Below are positions 25,394-35,011 of a stretch of DNA of 64,000 nucleotides, piece after piece. The DNA lies in the NCBI GenBank assembly GCA_963723765.1, contig CAVRSD010000003.1:1116001-1180000 (forward strand), read 5' to 3'. A model generated the notes under the pieces. It worked only from the letters and a program-made list of their open reading frames with translations, was not told the origin of the DNA and searched no databases. The DNA is from DATBAX01 sp963723765 (lineage in GTDB: Bacteria > Acidobacteriota > Terriglobia > Terriglobales > Acidobacteriaceae). Each line of letters opens with the position of its first letter. Position 1 is the stretch's first letter. The translations under genes were made by a program, and so were the position numbers.

Positions 25394-27223
25394 ATGCGCT
25401 GGGCATGGTTCATGTTCGTTTTTGCGGCGATGGCAACGGCGGCTTTTTGCGTCGACCAGCCCCAGGATCTGTCGGTTTTGCCCTGTGCCCAAGGGGATTC
25501 GAGCCATCCTTCGTGTGCGCCTTCGAAGAAAGAACTTAAGCAGGCAAGCACCGCTTTCTCCCATGCTCTTAAACTCCAGAAAGCGCAACATCCCGAAGAA
25601 GCCCTCGATCAATTTGAAACTGCCGCACGCCTCTCGCCGCGAAATGTCGAATATGTAACCGCGCGCGAGCTGGTTCGTCAGCAAATGACGTCCGACTACC
25701 TCAAAAAAGGGAATGCCGCATTACTCGAAGGCCAGCCGATCGAAGCCCTGGCTGATTTTCGCAGTGCGGTCCACCTCGACCCGCAGAATGACTTTGCTCA
25801 ACAACGTCTACGGGATGCACTGGGCGAGTGGGCGCCGAAAGTCGCCGAACCATCTCGGGTGGTCGCCGAGGACGAAGTAGTCAGGGTCTCGCCCGGAGCG
25901 GAGCTACACGACTTTCATTTTCGTGGCGATTCGCGCCAACTGCTGACTCAAGTTGCGAATTCGTACGGAGTGACTGCACAAATTGACGACTCTGTTGTCT
26001 CCCGGCGAGTTTGGTTCGATATTGAAGAAGTAGATTTTTATACGGCGATGAGCGCGGCCGGCGATGTAACCAAGGCATTTTGGACTCCGATGGAGGAGAA
26101 ACAGATTCTCCTGGCCTCCGAATCGCCGGAGAATCATCGTTTGTTCGATCGCATGGGATTGCGAACTTTTTATGTCCCTGGAGTTACTGCCCCAGCCGAC
26201 CTAACCGATATTGTGAATGTGCTGCATAACCTGTTTGAAATAAAGTTGGTGACTCCGCATCCAGAAAATGGAACGATCGTGGTACGCGCACCGCAGAATG
26301 CTCTCGACGCCGCCACCCGATTCATCGAAACTCTGGGGGATGCGCGTCCGCAAGTAGTTTTAGACATCAATATCTATCAAATCAGCCACAATTTCACCCG
26401 CGACATTGGACTGCAGGTCCCCAACCAATTCAATCTGTTCAACATACCAGTTGCAGCCTTGGCAGGGTTAGGCGGACAGAACATACAACAACTCATCAAT
26501 CAACTGATCTCCGGCGGCGGGATTAACCAGGCAAATAGTCAGGCCATCTCAGGCTTGCTAGCCCAACTCCAGAGTCAAGTGAGTTCGATCTTCAGCCAGC
26601 CGGTGGCGACTTTTGGTGGTGGGTTAACGCTTGAAGGACTGAGCCTGGGAACTCTCGGAGCGACATTGTCGTTGAATGAAAGTTGGGTCAAGTCATTGGA
26701 CCATGCCACGCTGCGTGCAGCACAAGGCAACGATGCAACTTTCAAGATGGGGTCGCGCTACCCGGTGCAGAATGCGAGTTTTGCGCCGGTTTTTAATTCT
26801 GCCGCGATATCCAAGGTTCTGCAGAACAATAGTTATCAGGCGCCCTTTCCATCTTTCAGCTATGAGGACCTGGGACTGGACGTCAAAGTCAAACCCACGG
26901 TGAACGGAAATTCCGACATCAGTCTGCAACTAGAAATGCAACTGCGCTCACTCGTAGGGCAATCCGTCAATGGAGTGCCCATTATTGCCAACCGCGAATA
27001 TAAAGGCAGTATCACGCTTCAAGAGGGAGAGCCGGCAGTAGTGGCAGGAGCAATTTCCCGCAGCGACCAACGCAGCTTAAGCGGAATTCCTCTGCTTGGA
27101 GTTCCGGTGCCTGATGGCGTTAATTCGGAAGTGGATGAAGATGAGCTGCTAATGGTGATTACGCCGCACGTACTCAACAGCGCTACTCAGAGTGCGAGCA
27201 CCGAAATTTGGATGACAAAGTAA
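25394..27223 (+). CDS. Secretin-family outer-membrane protein with TPR N-terminus
   Basis: About 609 residues from ATG 25394. Signal peptide (WAWFMFVFAAMATAAFC), two TPR-like units at about 50-150 (ASTAFSHALKLQKAQHPEEALDQFETAARLSP and KKGNAALLEGQPIEALADFRSAVHLDP), a secretin N0/N1-like region (LTQVANSYGVTAQIDDSV), then the secretin domain ending GSITLQEGEPAVVAGAISRSDQRSLSGIPLLG and ELLMVITPHVL. These form outer-membrane channels for type II/IV-pilus systems. No pil or gsp genes are adjacent, so this is an orphan secretin. The TTG start at 25349 is less likely. Confidence 0.85.
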   Translation: MRWAWFMFVFAAMATAAFCVDQPQDLSVLPCAQGDSSHPSCAPSKKELKQASTAFSHALKLQKAQHPEEALDQFETAARLSPRNVEYVTARELVRQQMTSDYLKKGNAALLEGQPIEALADFRSAVHLDPQNDFAQQRLRDALGEWAPKVAEPSRVVAEDEVVRVSPGAELHDFHFRGDSRQLLTQVANSYGVTAQIDDSVVSRRVWFDIEEVDFYTAMSAAGDVTKAFWTPMEEKQILLASESPENHRLFDRMGLRTFYVPGVTAPADLTDIVNVLHNLFEIKLVTPHPENGTIVVRAPQNALDAATRFIETLGDARPQVVLDINIYQISHNFTRDIGLQVPNQFNLFNIPVAALAGLGGQNIQQLINQLISGGGINQANSQAISGLLAQLQSQVSSIFSQPVATFGGGLTLEGLSLGTLGATLSLNESWVKSLDHATLRAAQGNDATFKMGSRYPVQNASFAPVFNSAAISKVLQNNSYQAPFPSFSYEDLGLDVKVKPTVNGNSDISLQLEMQLRSLVGQSVNGVPIIANREYKGSITLQEGEPAVVAGAISRSDQRSLSGIPLLGVPVPDGVNSEVDEDELLMVITPHVLNSATQSASTEIWMTK

Positions 27224-27235
27224 TACCCAGACATT

Positions 27236-28144
27236 TTAGTCGGGATGCTGGGCGGTAAAGTCCACCAGGTTCTTCAGCGTGTCGTACGGAACCGAGCCGA
27301 CGCTCACCAGTCGTCCATTGATGAAAAGCGAGGGAGTACTGGTCACATTGAGTGCTCTGCCTAATTCCACGGAACGCTCCACTCGGCCCACCGTTTCAGA
27401 TTTCGCCGCACATACGGCAATATCCGCACTCTTGACTCCTGCCGCGTCGGCAATGGCGTTCAGTTTGTCGTCAGCATTGCTTTCCGTTATGTCGGCCTGT
27501 GCGTCGTAAGTACCCTGGATAAATTTCCAAAAGGCGGGATTGGAAGCACGCCCTACGCAATCGGCATAGGCTGCGGCTTTGGCCGCCCAGTTGTGCATGG
27601 GCAAGGGAAAATTCTGGAACACCAGACGGACATTCTTTTCCTCGGAGAGAAGCTTCTCGATGGTGGGCTGGGCTTCTTTGCAATGGGGACATTGCAAGTC
27701 GCTGAATTCCACAAGGGTCACCGCCGCATCGGCGGGGCCGCGCGCGGGGCCGTCGATTCCCTTCTTCAATTTTTTGAAATCAGCCGCGAAAGGATGCGCT
27801 CCAAAGGGAATGATGTCGCCAACGACGGCGTGCTCACCATCCGCTGAGACATAGAACTTGTTGGGTTGCTCACCTTGAGGACTAACGATCACGACATCAA
27901 CTTCAGCCAGTCCCTCGGCCGCGGATGGCTTGATGTCCTGCACCTTCCAACTCAATTGAGGGTTGTAGCCGAAAGTCTGTTGTAGAAACGCATTCACGAT
28001 TTCTTCTGTTGGAAGAGTTGTCGTCCCCTTGGCTTTCGCGGCGGCTGCGGTCGTGGAAGCCGGTTTCGCGGCAGGCTTCTGTTGAGCGCCGGCGAGCAGG
28101 GCTGACAGCAGGACAATCGACAGGCAAGTCACTTTACGGTGCAT
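27236..28144 (-). CDS. Periplasmic DsbA/DsbG-like thioredoxin-fold protein
   Basis: A 302-residue protein with signal peptide (CLSIVLLSALLAGAQQ), a small N-terminal domain at about 45-130, and a DsbA-like thioredoxin fold. The active site is CPHC in FSDLQCPHCKEAQP, and the cis-Pro loop is TSTPSLFING. It probably oxidises or isomerises disulfides in exported proteins, of which several are encoded nearby. It is convergent with the secretin gene, with only 12 bp between stops, and lies downstream of nadE on the same strand (29 bp). Confidence 0.88.
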   Translation of the reverse strand: MHRKVTCLSIVLLSALLAGAQQKPAAKPASTTAAAAKAKGTTTLPTEEIVNAFLQQTFGYNPQLSWKVQDIKPSAAEGLAEVDVVIVSPQGEQPNKFYVSADGEHAVVGDIIPFGAHPFAADFKKLKKGIDGPARGPADAAVTLVEFSDLQCPHCKEAQPTIEKLLSEEKNVRLVFQNFPLPMHNWAAKAAAYADCVGRASNPAFWKFIQGTYDAQADITESNADDKLNAIADAAGVKSADIAVCAAKSETVGRVERSVELGRALNVTSTPSLFINGRLVSVGSVPYDTLKNLVDFTAQHPD

Positions 28145-28173
28145 GTGTTTCCTTTCAAATGATGACGGAGGTT

Positions 28174-29814
28174 CTATACATCGAACTTGGCGGCAATGGG
28201 AAAACGCCGGCCATAGCCAAAAGCTTTGGCCGAGATTTTGAGCCCTGGAGCAGCCTGCTGACGCTTGTATTCGCTTTTGTCCACCATGCGGACAACTCGA
28301 CTCACCAAATCAAGAGCGAAGCCGCGATGCTCGGCGATCCACTCGGCTGTGCGCGAATCCTCCACGTAATCTTCAAGGATAGCATCGAGAACTTCATAAG
28401 GTGGCAGGCTATCGCTGTCTTTCTGGCCTGCCCGTAACTCAGCCGAAGGAGGTTTCTCCAGGCTGGCCTGTGGGATCACAGACCGTATCGAGTTCACGTA
28501 ATGGCTGAGGCGGTAAACCATGGTCTTGGGCACGTCAGAGATCACAGCCAGACCGCCGGCCATGTCTCCATACAGAGTGCAATAACCGACGCCCAACTCA
28601 CTCTTGTTTCCAGTGCTGAGAACAATTGCGCCGAATTTATTGGAAAGCGCCATGAGCAAAATTCCGCGGGTACGCGCCTGAATATTTTCTTCGGTCGCAT
28701 CTTCGGCCAGGCCTTCAAATACTTTCCCTAGCGCTTTGCGCGAGGCCACGACCATATCTTTAATTGAGAGCAGTTCGAAACGAATACCGAGGCTTTCCGC
28801 CAACTGGCGAGCATCGGCGATCGATCCTTCCGAGGAATACGGGCCCGGCATGCCGACTCCGATTACGTTTTCAGGCCCGACGGCATCGGCGGCGATGGTT
28901 GCGGTGAGGGCAGAGTCAATTCCGCCACTGAGTCCAATAATCACTTGCCGAAAGCCACACTTGCGGACGTAATCCCGAGTGCCCAACACCAGAGCGGCAT
29001 ATACGCTGGCCTCTTCCCCTTCGATCTGGGTGTGCATTTCCCCGCTAAGCTTGTCGGAATCGAAGTAAATGAGGTCTTCCTCGAACGACTTGCCTTGCGC
29101 GATGACATTTCCGGCTCGATCCAGCACCAGACTCGAGCCATCGAAAACCAGACTGTCATTGCCTCCAACCTGATTCACCATGGCCACGGGCACTTTCTTG
29201 TTGCGGGCAATGGTCGCCAGCATATCGCGCCGTAACTCACGCTTCCCCAGCCAGAAGGGCGAAGCGGAAATGTTCAACAGAATGTTGCCACCAGATTGGA
29301 TCAGGGCTTCGACGGGATCGAATGTATAAAGACGCTTATTCCAGAATTGCTTGTCGTTCCATGCGTCTTCACAGATGGTGAGGGCCATCTGCTTACCAGA
29401 GAATGAAAAAAGTTCCTGACTTTTCGCCGGAGCAAAATTTCGCATTTCATCGAAAACGTCGTAAGTGGGCAAGAGCATCTTGGACTGCAGAAACGCGACA
29501 CGCCCGTCTCTGAGAAGTGCTGCCGAGTTCATCACCGACTTACCGGTCTCAGCATGGGCCGGAGTCACCAATCCGCAGATCACGGCAATTCCGGAGGTTT
29601 CGGCCGCGATCCGTTCGACCGTTTCCCGGTTCCGGCTGACAAACGAAGTCCGTTCCACCAGATCGCGCGGCGGATACCCGCAGACGGAGAGTTCCGGAAA
29701 CATGATCAGGCCCGCACCCGCGGTTTGCGCGCGGCGGGCGAAGTCGATGATCTTGGCGGCATTGCCGGTAAAATCACCGACCGTAGGATTGATCTGGCCC
29801 AACGCAATCTTCAC
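28174..29814 (-). CDS. nadE: Glutamine-dependent NAD+ synthetase
   Basis: A 546-residue two-domain enzyme. The nitrilase-like glutaminase domain occupies about 1-265, with catalytic Glu in MFPELSVCGYPPRDL, Lys in QSKMLLPTYDVFDE and Cys in ALTICEDAWND. The synthetase domain occupies about 275-546, with the PP-loop GLSGGIDSALTATIAADAVG, the STGNKSELGVGYCTLYGDMAGG motif, and the C-terminal SEYKRQQAAPGLK. It makes NAD+ from deamido-NAD+ with ammonia drawn from glutamine. The length and both active sites are complete. Confidence 0.95.
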   Translation of the reverse strand: MKIALGQINPTVGDFTGNAAKIIDFARRAQTAGAGLIMFPELSVCGYPPRDLVERTSFVSRNRETVERIAAETSGIAVICGLVTPAHAETGKSVMNSAALLRDGRVAFLQSKMLLPTYDVFDEMRNFAPAKSQELFSFSGKQMALTICEDAWNDKQFWNKRLYTFDPVEALIQSGGNILLNISASPFWLGKRELRRDMLATIARNKKVPVAMVNQVGGNDSLVFDGSSLVLDRAGNVIAQGKSFEEDLIYFDSDKLSGEMHTQIEGEEASVYAALVLGTRDYVRKCGFRQVIIGLSGGIDSALTATIAADAVGPENVIGVGMPGPYSSEGSIADARQLAESLGIRFELLSIKDMVVASRKALGKVFEGLAEDATEENIQARTRGILLMALSNKFGAIVLSTGNKSELGVGYCTLYGDMAGGLAVISDVPKTMVYRLSHYVNSIRSVIPQASLEKPPSAELRAGQKDSDSLPPYEVLDAILEDYVEDSRTAEWIAEHRGFALDLVSRVVRMVDKSEYKRQQAAPGLKISAKAFGYGRRFPIAAKFDV

Positions 29815-29885
29815 CCTTCCAGTGTAAAGGTGCAGGGCTGGGCAGCCAAGTCAGGGCGGAAGCGGCGCATGATGGCGATCACCTA

Positions 29886-29920
29886 AAAAAGGGGCCGGAG
29901 ATATTTTCTCCGGCCCGTGA
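29886..29920 (-). terminator. Intrinsic terminator after the S53 peptidase
   Basis: Stem 29892-29901 / 29907-29916 (GGGCCGGAGA with TCTCCGGCCC) with a 5-nt loop. On the minus strand it is followed by six T. Confidence 0.85.
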
Positions 29921-29943
29921 ACAAGCACCTTATTTGAAACTGC

Positions 29944-31986
29944 CTACTTCTTCTTAGCGGTGACCGCATTGATGAAGGTCAACCCGTAGGGCGTACCGTA
30001 GCCCGTGGCATTGTCCCAGCCAGTGGTGACCGTGAGGGAGGAGTCCAGTCCGAAACCGAAATCCAGGACCGTGCCTCCACCCACGAATGGCCAGATGGCG
30101 CTGGTGAAGCCGGTATTGCCTTCGAGTAATCCGTCGAACAGGTCGGTAGCGGAGTAAGTAGTGGAACCACTCGAGTCCGTGATGACCCCCGAAACATTGG
30201 TCGGTGTGCTATCGGTGGTGGGAAGAACATCCTGGATACCGCCAGCTGGCAGAGCAGCAATGGCTCGCGCCGCCTGACCAAGGGGATGGCCCGCCTTCTC
30301 ATTCGCAATCGCCCAGAAAGCGGTGAAGATTGGACTGGCGAGGCTGGTGCCGCCCCATCCGTACTGAATTTGCTGTAAGCCACCCTCTGTAAGGACGATG
30401 GGCACGCCGGTGTAGGGATCAGCTAGCGCGGAAACATCGGGAGTTTGCCGGCCGGTGCCAGGAAGAGACTTCTGCCAGGCTGGTTTGCGGAAGAAGACAC
30501 TCTCTCCACCACCCCCACCGCCGACGAAGCCTGCGGCTTCCGGCGGATCCAAAACCACTTCGCCGGCGGCGAGATAAACCCCCGTGTCCCCCCAACCGAG
30601 AGTGATGGTCGATCCCGGATTGCTAACGTCGTTGAGGATAGCGGTACCACCGACGGCGGTAGCATGCGGAGCAACCGATGGAACGCCGGGTGCGCCTAAC
30701 GGAGTGCCAAGACCATCGTCTCCACTGTCGCCGGTAGAGAAGTTGACGGATATGCCTTTGGCGGTGGCGACCTCCAGGGTTTCATCCCAGGAAGTCTGTT
30801 CCAGGCGTCCGGCAATCAGGTCGAGATCAAGCTCCCAGCTATTCGAAACTGAGTTGCCGAGATCATTGGTGGCGACATAAGAAATAGCGTCCTGAAAATC
30901 TTCGCTATCCTGTCCGGCGGCGGCGACTACGATGACATTGGCGCCGGGAGCAATGGCGTGCGAAGAGTCAATATCGAGAGCCATCTCCACATCCCAACCG
31001 GTAAGTGCGGCCGCGCCGGGATCGGCCGGTCTGCCCTCCGGATAAACAATGTTGTAGTTGGCCGTGGTAAACCGGGGCAGACCCATGACGCGGGAGAATG
31101 CGTTGGCATCCTTCTTGAGGTCAGGATAGCCGTAGGCTTCGACGAGAACGATGGTCTGACCTGCTCCGTCGAAACCCGCACTGTAAACGTCATTAAGACC
31201 ATAGGCGGTCTGCAACTGGTCGGGCAAGTAGTCGCAGAGAATATGGTTCGCGGAATAGACGTTGCCGGAGTAGACACCGGTCGTCGGATTCTTGCCGTAC
31301 TGCAAAGTGTAGGTTGTGGGATCGGAGAGACAGTTGGTAGTGGTTAAGCTACGAAAATCCGAATGGACACCAAGCTGGCTGACCGGTATGGACTTGAACG
31401 GTTTCTTGGTGCGCGGATCGAGAGCACGCGCATAGAGCGGGCGCGCCTGATGGCTTTCCAAACCCGCCACGCTGGAAACATAATTTCCCGCTTCCCCGCT
31501 GAGCTCTGCATTCTGAATGTTGGCGCGGAAGACCTTTCCATTGTGCTGGAACTGGTGAATCTCAGTATTAAAGGCGCTGGCCACATCGCCCATCGCGCCG
31601 TGAGCGCGAATCGTGAAACCAATGGCGTCCGTGGAGAGGATAGTCAGTCCGTGGTTTTCGAGCTCCTTGCGGACAGCCTGCCGTTGTTCCTCAGTCGGCG
31701 CATATTTCTTCAGATCGGCGTTGGTCATCCATTTGTGGAAGGTTGGCGAAGCGGGGTTGTAAAGCGCGTCGACGGCTTTGTCGAAAGCGGCCCGGTTGGG
31801 AAGTTTGAGATGAACCGTAATGTTGATTTGGCTGGTTGGATCGGCTAGCCCGAGGTCGTGGGAAAGCCGAATGCCGGCAGGAACGTTGGTTTCAGCCGAC
31901 TGTGCGTAGGCCGAGGAGCCTGCCACAGCCAGAAGCGAGATCAGCGAGGTAAGGGCCATCTCTCGGAACAACTTTTGCAACTTCAT
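29944..31986 (-). CDS. Secreted S53 family serine-carboxyl peptidase (sedolisin/kumamolisin-like)
   Basis: A 680-residue preproprotease. Signal peptide (ALTSLISLLAVAGSSAYA), pro-kumamolisin activation domain at about 45-190 (KWMTNADLKKYAPTEEQRQAVRKELENHGL), then the S53 catalytic domain. The Glu/Asp pair is in GWDVEMALDIDSSHAIAPGA, the oxyanion Asp region around SNSWELD, and the nucleophile Ser is in GWGGTSLASPIFTAF. A C-terminal calcium-site-like GFGLDSSLTVTTGWDNATGYG is present. Such enzymes are acid-active extracellular proteases, fitting an acidic-soil bacterium. It is transcribed alone. Confidence 0.93.
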   Translation of the reverse strand: MKLQKLFREMALTSLISLLAVAGSSAYAQSAETNVPAGIRLSHDLGLADPTSQINITVHLKLPNRAAFDKAVDALYNPASPTFHKWMTNADLKKYAPTEEQRQAVRKELENHGLTILSTDAIGFTIRAHGAMGDVASAFNTEIHQFQHNGKVFRANIQNAELSGEAGNYVSSVAGLESHQARPLYARALDPRTKKPFKSIPVSQLGVHSDFRSLTTTNCLSDPTTYTLQYGKNPTTGVYSGNVYSANHILCDYLPDQLQTAYGLNDVYSAGFDGAGQTIVLVEAYGYPDLKKDANAFSRVMGLPRFTTANYNIVYPEGRPADPGAAALTGWDVEMALDIDSSHAIAPGANVIVVAAAGQDSEDFQDAISYVATNDLGNSVSNSWELDLDLIAGRLEQTSWDETLEVATAKGISVNFSTGDSGDDGLGTPLGAPGVPSVAPHATAVGGTAILNDVSNPGSTITLGWGDTGVYLAAGEVVLDPPEAAGFVGGGGGGESVFFRKPAWQKSLPGTGRQTPDVSALADPYTGVPIVLTEGGLQQIQYGWGGTSLASPIFTAFWAIANEKAGHPLGQAARAIAALPAGGIQDVLPTTDSTPTNVSGVITDSSGSTTYSATDLFDGLLEGNTGFTSAIWPFVGGGTVLDFGFGLDSSLTVTTGWDNATGYGTPYGLTFINAVTAKKK

Positions 31987-32239
31987 AAATTTCTCCTTAA
32001 AGGAAACCTGGATAGAGACACAGTGGAACTACCTGGGATGAGACGAATCCGGAAAAGACCTTCCGTTCGAGGATTTGTTCATGCGGCTCATTGCGAAAAT
32101 TGATTTGGAGTCAGAAAACGCATCCTGAAAGACACTTGGCGTGAACCTTATATCCATCAGGGACTCTATTCATATACGAAAATGCGCATGCTTGTACAGG
32201 GCTAGGGGCAAGGACTTTGAGGATTTGGGTGAGACAGAT

Positions 32240-33271
32240 CTACGGCTTCCCAAGCAAGCTGCTGAGGTAAGGTCCGGAAGGAGTGGAACCCCCACCCGGA
32301 TCGGGAGTTGGTATCGGCATCGGCTGTTGGCCATTCGGATTTCCCACGGGATGCATCTCCGGCATGTCTTCTCCCGGACGTCGCAGACTGGGGGCAGCGA
32401 CCGGACGACTAGGTTGGTCCGGCCCCTTGGCGACGGTCGGACGAGCGAGATCTACTTCTCTTGCGGTACGAATGACCTTCTCCCCATTCACCTTCATGGT
32501 TTCCACTCGCACCACTTCGTCACCCACAAGGCGGACGAAATCCACAGCCTGCGGCGGATCGCCGTAAATCCAGTCTTCGTATTCCGTTTCGCCATCCTTC
32601 TCACGGATCTTCTTGGGCGCACGGCCTTTGGAATAGATCACCATTTCCCGGTTCATGCCGACCAGTACCTGATGGGTTTGAATGGCTTGTTTTACTTTGG
32701 GCGGAACCGTCTCTAGATATGACTCCAATGATGTTTTCGACTTAAAGTCAAAAACTGGCCACAACAGGTCTTTGAGATCTTGTGGCTTCAGGTCTGGGAC
32801 GTAGTGATCGAACAAAAGGTCCACATAGGAACCCCGCGGGTTCGCTTGTGAGTCGCTCGGCGCAAGCGGGACGTCGCCGCCTCCGCCGTTCACAGAAATA
32901 TGCTGATACCACTTCTGCTTCTTAATCGGGCCGCCATTCACTTCAAAACGAATGCGGTCACTTTTAATTGTGATCCCACTGATGCGCGCCAGGTCCCCAG
33001 GCTTGACCGACGGTCCCCACATCTCAAGCAGTTGTCCTAGTTCCTGGCCGTTTGGTGAGAGCTTACCGTCCTTAAGGGTTAAACCCTTTTTCCCCATGGG
33101 GAACTGAGTACGAATGTAAACCAGTTCATCATCGAAACCATGAATGAGATCTCTACGCGTCTGCGAGGAGAGGTGAGGAGGATTGGAATCGCCGGCGCTG
33201 GACGCAACCACACAGACAAGTAGGAAGCTAAGAATAGCCGGAAGGTAAAACTTCGGAAAACACGGCTTCAT
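32240..33271 (-). CDS. Exported hypothetical protein with Pro-rich C-terminus
   Basis: A 343-residue protein with signal peptide (FYLPAILSFLLVCVVASSAG). The central domain has the segments DLIHGFDDELVYIRTQFPMG, GKLSPNGQELGQLLEMWGPSVKPGD and DWIYGDPPQAVDFVRLVGDEVVRVETM. The C-terminal ~70 residues are low-complexity Pro/Gly/Arg (RRPGEDMPEM, PMPIPTPDPGGGSTPSGPY). No catalytic motif is recognised; I take it as a periplasmic or cell-surface protein of an acidobacterial family. It lies 44 bp downstream of the GHMP kinase stop on the same strand and may share its transcript. Confidence 0.65.
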   Translation of the reverse strand: MKPCFPKFYLPAILSFLLVCVVASSAGDSNPPHLSSQTRRDLIHGFDDELVYIRTQFPMGKKGLTLKDGKLSPNGQELGQLLEMWGPSVKPGDLARISGITIKSDRIRFEVNGGPIKKQKWYQHISVNGGGGDVPLAPSDSQANPRGSYVDLLFDHYVPDLKPQDLKDLLWPVFDFKSKTSLESYLETVPPKVKQAIQTHQVLVGMNREMVIYSKGRAPKKIREKDGETEYEDWIYGDPPQAVDFVRLVGDEVVRVETMKVNGEKVIRTAREVDLARPTVAKGPDQPSRPVAAPSLRRPGEDMPEMHPVGNPNGQQPMPIPTPDPGGGSTPSGPYLSSLLGKP

Positions 33272-33315
33272 GAAACACCCCGGGCCGCTGACTTATCCCG
33301 ATTATAGCTCTGAAC

Positions 33316-34344
33316 TCACAAAAATCGAAGGCCATCTCTGGCCACTTGTAACGGTAATACGTGGCCGCCGTTTTCGCCGATGGCCGTGGCCACGCGGCTG
33401 GCAGAGCCTTTTTCCACCAAAAAGATCACACAGCCTCCGCCGCCCGCCCCGCAGGCCTTGGCGGCTACGCCCCCATTCCTGGCGGCCAACGAAATGAGCT
33501 TGTCAATCAGCGGGGTGGTGATGCGAGGAGCATTGGTGCGGCGCAATTTCCATTCTTCGCGTAGAAGGCGGGCCACCTCGTCCCAGTCGCCGTGCGCCAA
33601 AGATGCGTGCATGGCACGCGCGATTTCTGTGATGCGCTCAAAATTACGGAAGACTCGCTTATCGCCATTGATGTGCGCCTGGAATACTTCCCAATTATTA
33701 ATGCCCGATTGACGAGGCGCGCCAGTGTAAGCCAGCACGAAACGAGACTCGATCTCTTCCGGCGTGATAGGCACAGCTTCACGATGAATGCCGTCTGCAT
33801 CGAGATGGATTGCGCTCACTCCGCCGTAAAGCGCCGGGTAATAATCCTGGCAACCGGTGGGAACGTTAATGATTTGGGCCTCAACGTTCTGGGCGATTAC
33901 CCGCATTTGCTCGAGTGTCAGATTTCTGTCAGTGAAACGAGCCAGCGCCGCCGTGGTGGCGATCATCAATGCAGAAGATCCGGAAATTCCAGCCCCCGCC
34001 GGCGATTCCGAATCGGTCTCGATCAGTAGACCTTCTTTCGGCGCAAAGAACTGCAGCAAGCGGGCAGCCAGGGGAAGGCGAAAACGGCGGGCCGTACGCA
34101 ATGCCTCAAAATTAGGAAAATGCTCTTCCTTGTTGGTATCGAGCGAGCGCACATGTATGCCCCTGCCCTTCAGAGGTGTGATGCGGCACGTAGTGAGAAT
34201 ATTCACCGCGAAATTGAGCGTGATCGCTCCGGAATGAAACAAATAGAGCGGCCAGAGATCGATAGTGCCTCCGGCAAGATCGGCACGACACGGCGCTTGC
34301 GCAACGATGCTAGGGTTACTCGTTGCGTGGATAATCTTCTGCAT
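33316..34344 (-). CDS. GHMP family sugar kinase (HddA-like)
   Basis: A 342-residue kinase. Motif 1 PCRADLAGGTIDLWP, motif 2 SPAGAGISGSSALMIA (ATP loop), a NVPTGCQDYYPALYGGVSAI segment, and motif 3 KACGAGGGGCVIFL. The overall layout resembles D-glycero-D-manno-heptose-7-phosphate kinase (HddA) and related galactokinase-like enzymes, which would put it in surface-sugar synthesis. No other heptose gene is adjacent, so the substrate stays open. Confidence 0.85.
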   Translation of the reverse strand: MQKIIHATSNPSIVAQAPCRADLAGGTIDLWPLYLFHSGAITLNFAVNILTTCRITPLKGRGIHVRSLDTNKEEHFPNFEALRTARRFRLPLAARLLQFFAPKEGLLIETDSESPAGAGISGSSALMIATTAALARFTDRNLTLEQMRVIAQNVEAQIINVPTGCQDYYPALYGGVSAIHLDADGIHREAVPITPEEIESRFVLAYTGAPRQSGINNWEVFQAHINGDKRVFRNFERITEIARAMHASLAHGDWDEVARLLREEWKLRRTNAPRITTPLIDKLISLAARNGGVAAKACGAGGGGCVIFLVEKGSASRVATAIGENGGHVLPLQVARDGLRFL

Positions 34345-34391
34345 GGAAGTTACTCAGCCGCGGAATTATATGCCACAAAGGATGGGCAGGC

Positions 34392-34952
34392 TTAGGAAAG
34401 GTTGAGGGCTCGCTTGATCGTACCCCGCTCTTTCTGAATTTTTTCCTGCAGCAGGGTAATGGCATAGATCAATTGTTCGGGACGCGGCGGGCATCCGGGA
34501 ACATAAATATCTACCGGAATGACCTGGTTTACGCTCTGTACCAGCGCGTAGTTATTGAATACACCTCCAGAAGTTGCACAGGCACCCATGGAGATCACCC
34601 ACTTGGGCTCCGGCATTTGTTCCCAAAGCTGACGGATGACTGGCGCCATTTTGTTTGAGACACGTCCGGCAATGATCATCAGGTCGGATTGCCGGGGCGA
34701 TGGCCGGAACACTTCCGCGCCGAAACGGGCAATATCAAAACGCGATGCACCCATGGACATCATCTCAATGGCGCAGCACGCAAGCCCGAAAGTCATGGGC
34801 CAGATGGAGTTCTTACGCATCCAGTTGATGACGTTGTCCACCGTGGTGAGCACCACACCCTCCGGCGTGGGATTGCCAAAGGTGAGGTCATGGACGACTT
34901 TCTTGCCATCCTCGACGGAAACGTATGGGCCAAAGTTCAGGTCTTTGCTCAT
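34392..34952 (-). CDS. nuoB: NADH-quinone oxidoreductase subunit B
   Basis: A 186-residue NuoB that ligates the N2 [4Fe-4S] cluster of complex I. Cysteines are seen as FGLACCAIEMM (Cys59, Cys60), GACATSGG and VPGCPPRPE. The start is ATG 34952 behind AGGGA; the frame stays open upstream to 35300 through the end of the neighbouring gene, but this extension is not NuoB sequence. It is notable that no other nuo subunit is present on either side: the neighbours are a GHMP kinase and a zinc-type reductase. This may be the detached nuoB of a split operon or a second copy. Confidence 0.93.
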   Translation of the reverse strand: MSKDLNFGPYVSVEDGKKVVHDLTFGNPTPEGVVLTTVDNVINWMRKNSIWPMTFGLACCAIEMMSMGASRFDIARFGAEVFRPSPRQSDLMIIAGRVSNKMAPVIRQLWEQMPEPKWVISMGACATSGGVFNNYALVQSVNQVIPVDIYVPGCPPRPEQLIYAITLLQEKIQKERGTIKRALNLS

Positions 34953-34965
34953 TTCCCTTATTTTA

Positions 34966-34990
34966 AACCACGGAGGGCACGGAGGACAGA
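34966..34990. repeat. Half-site of dispersed repeat family 2
   Basis: ACCACGGAGGGCACGGAGGAC resembles one arm of the palindromic element at 38239-38319. It lies between the nuoB start and the next gene's end. Confidence 0.45.
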
Positions 34991-35011
34991 AAAATGGCAC
35001 AGCAGCCAAAC

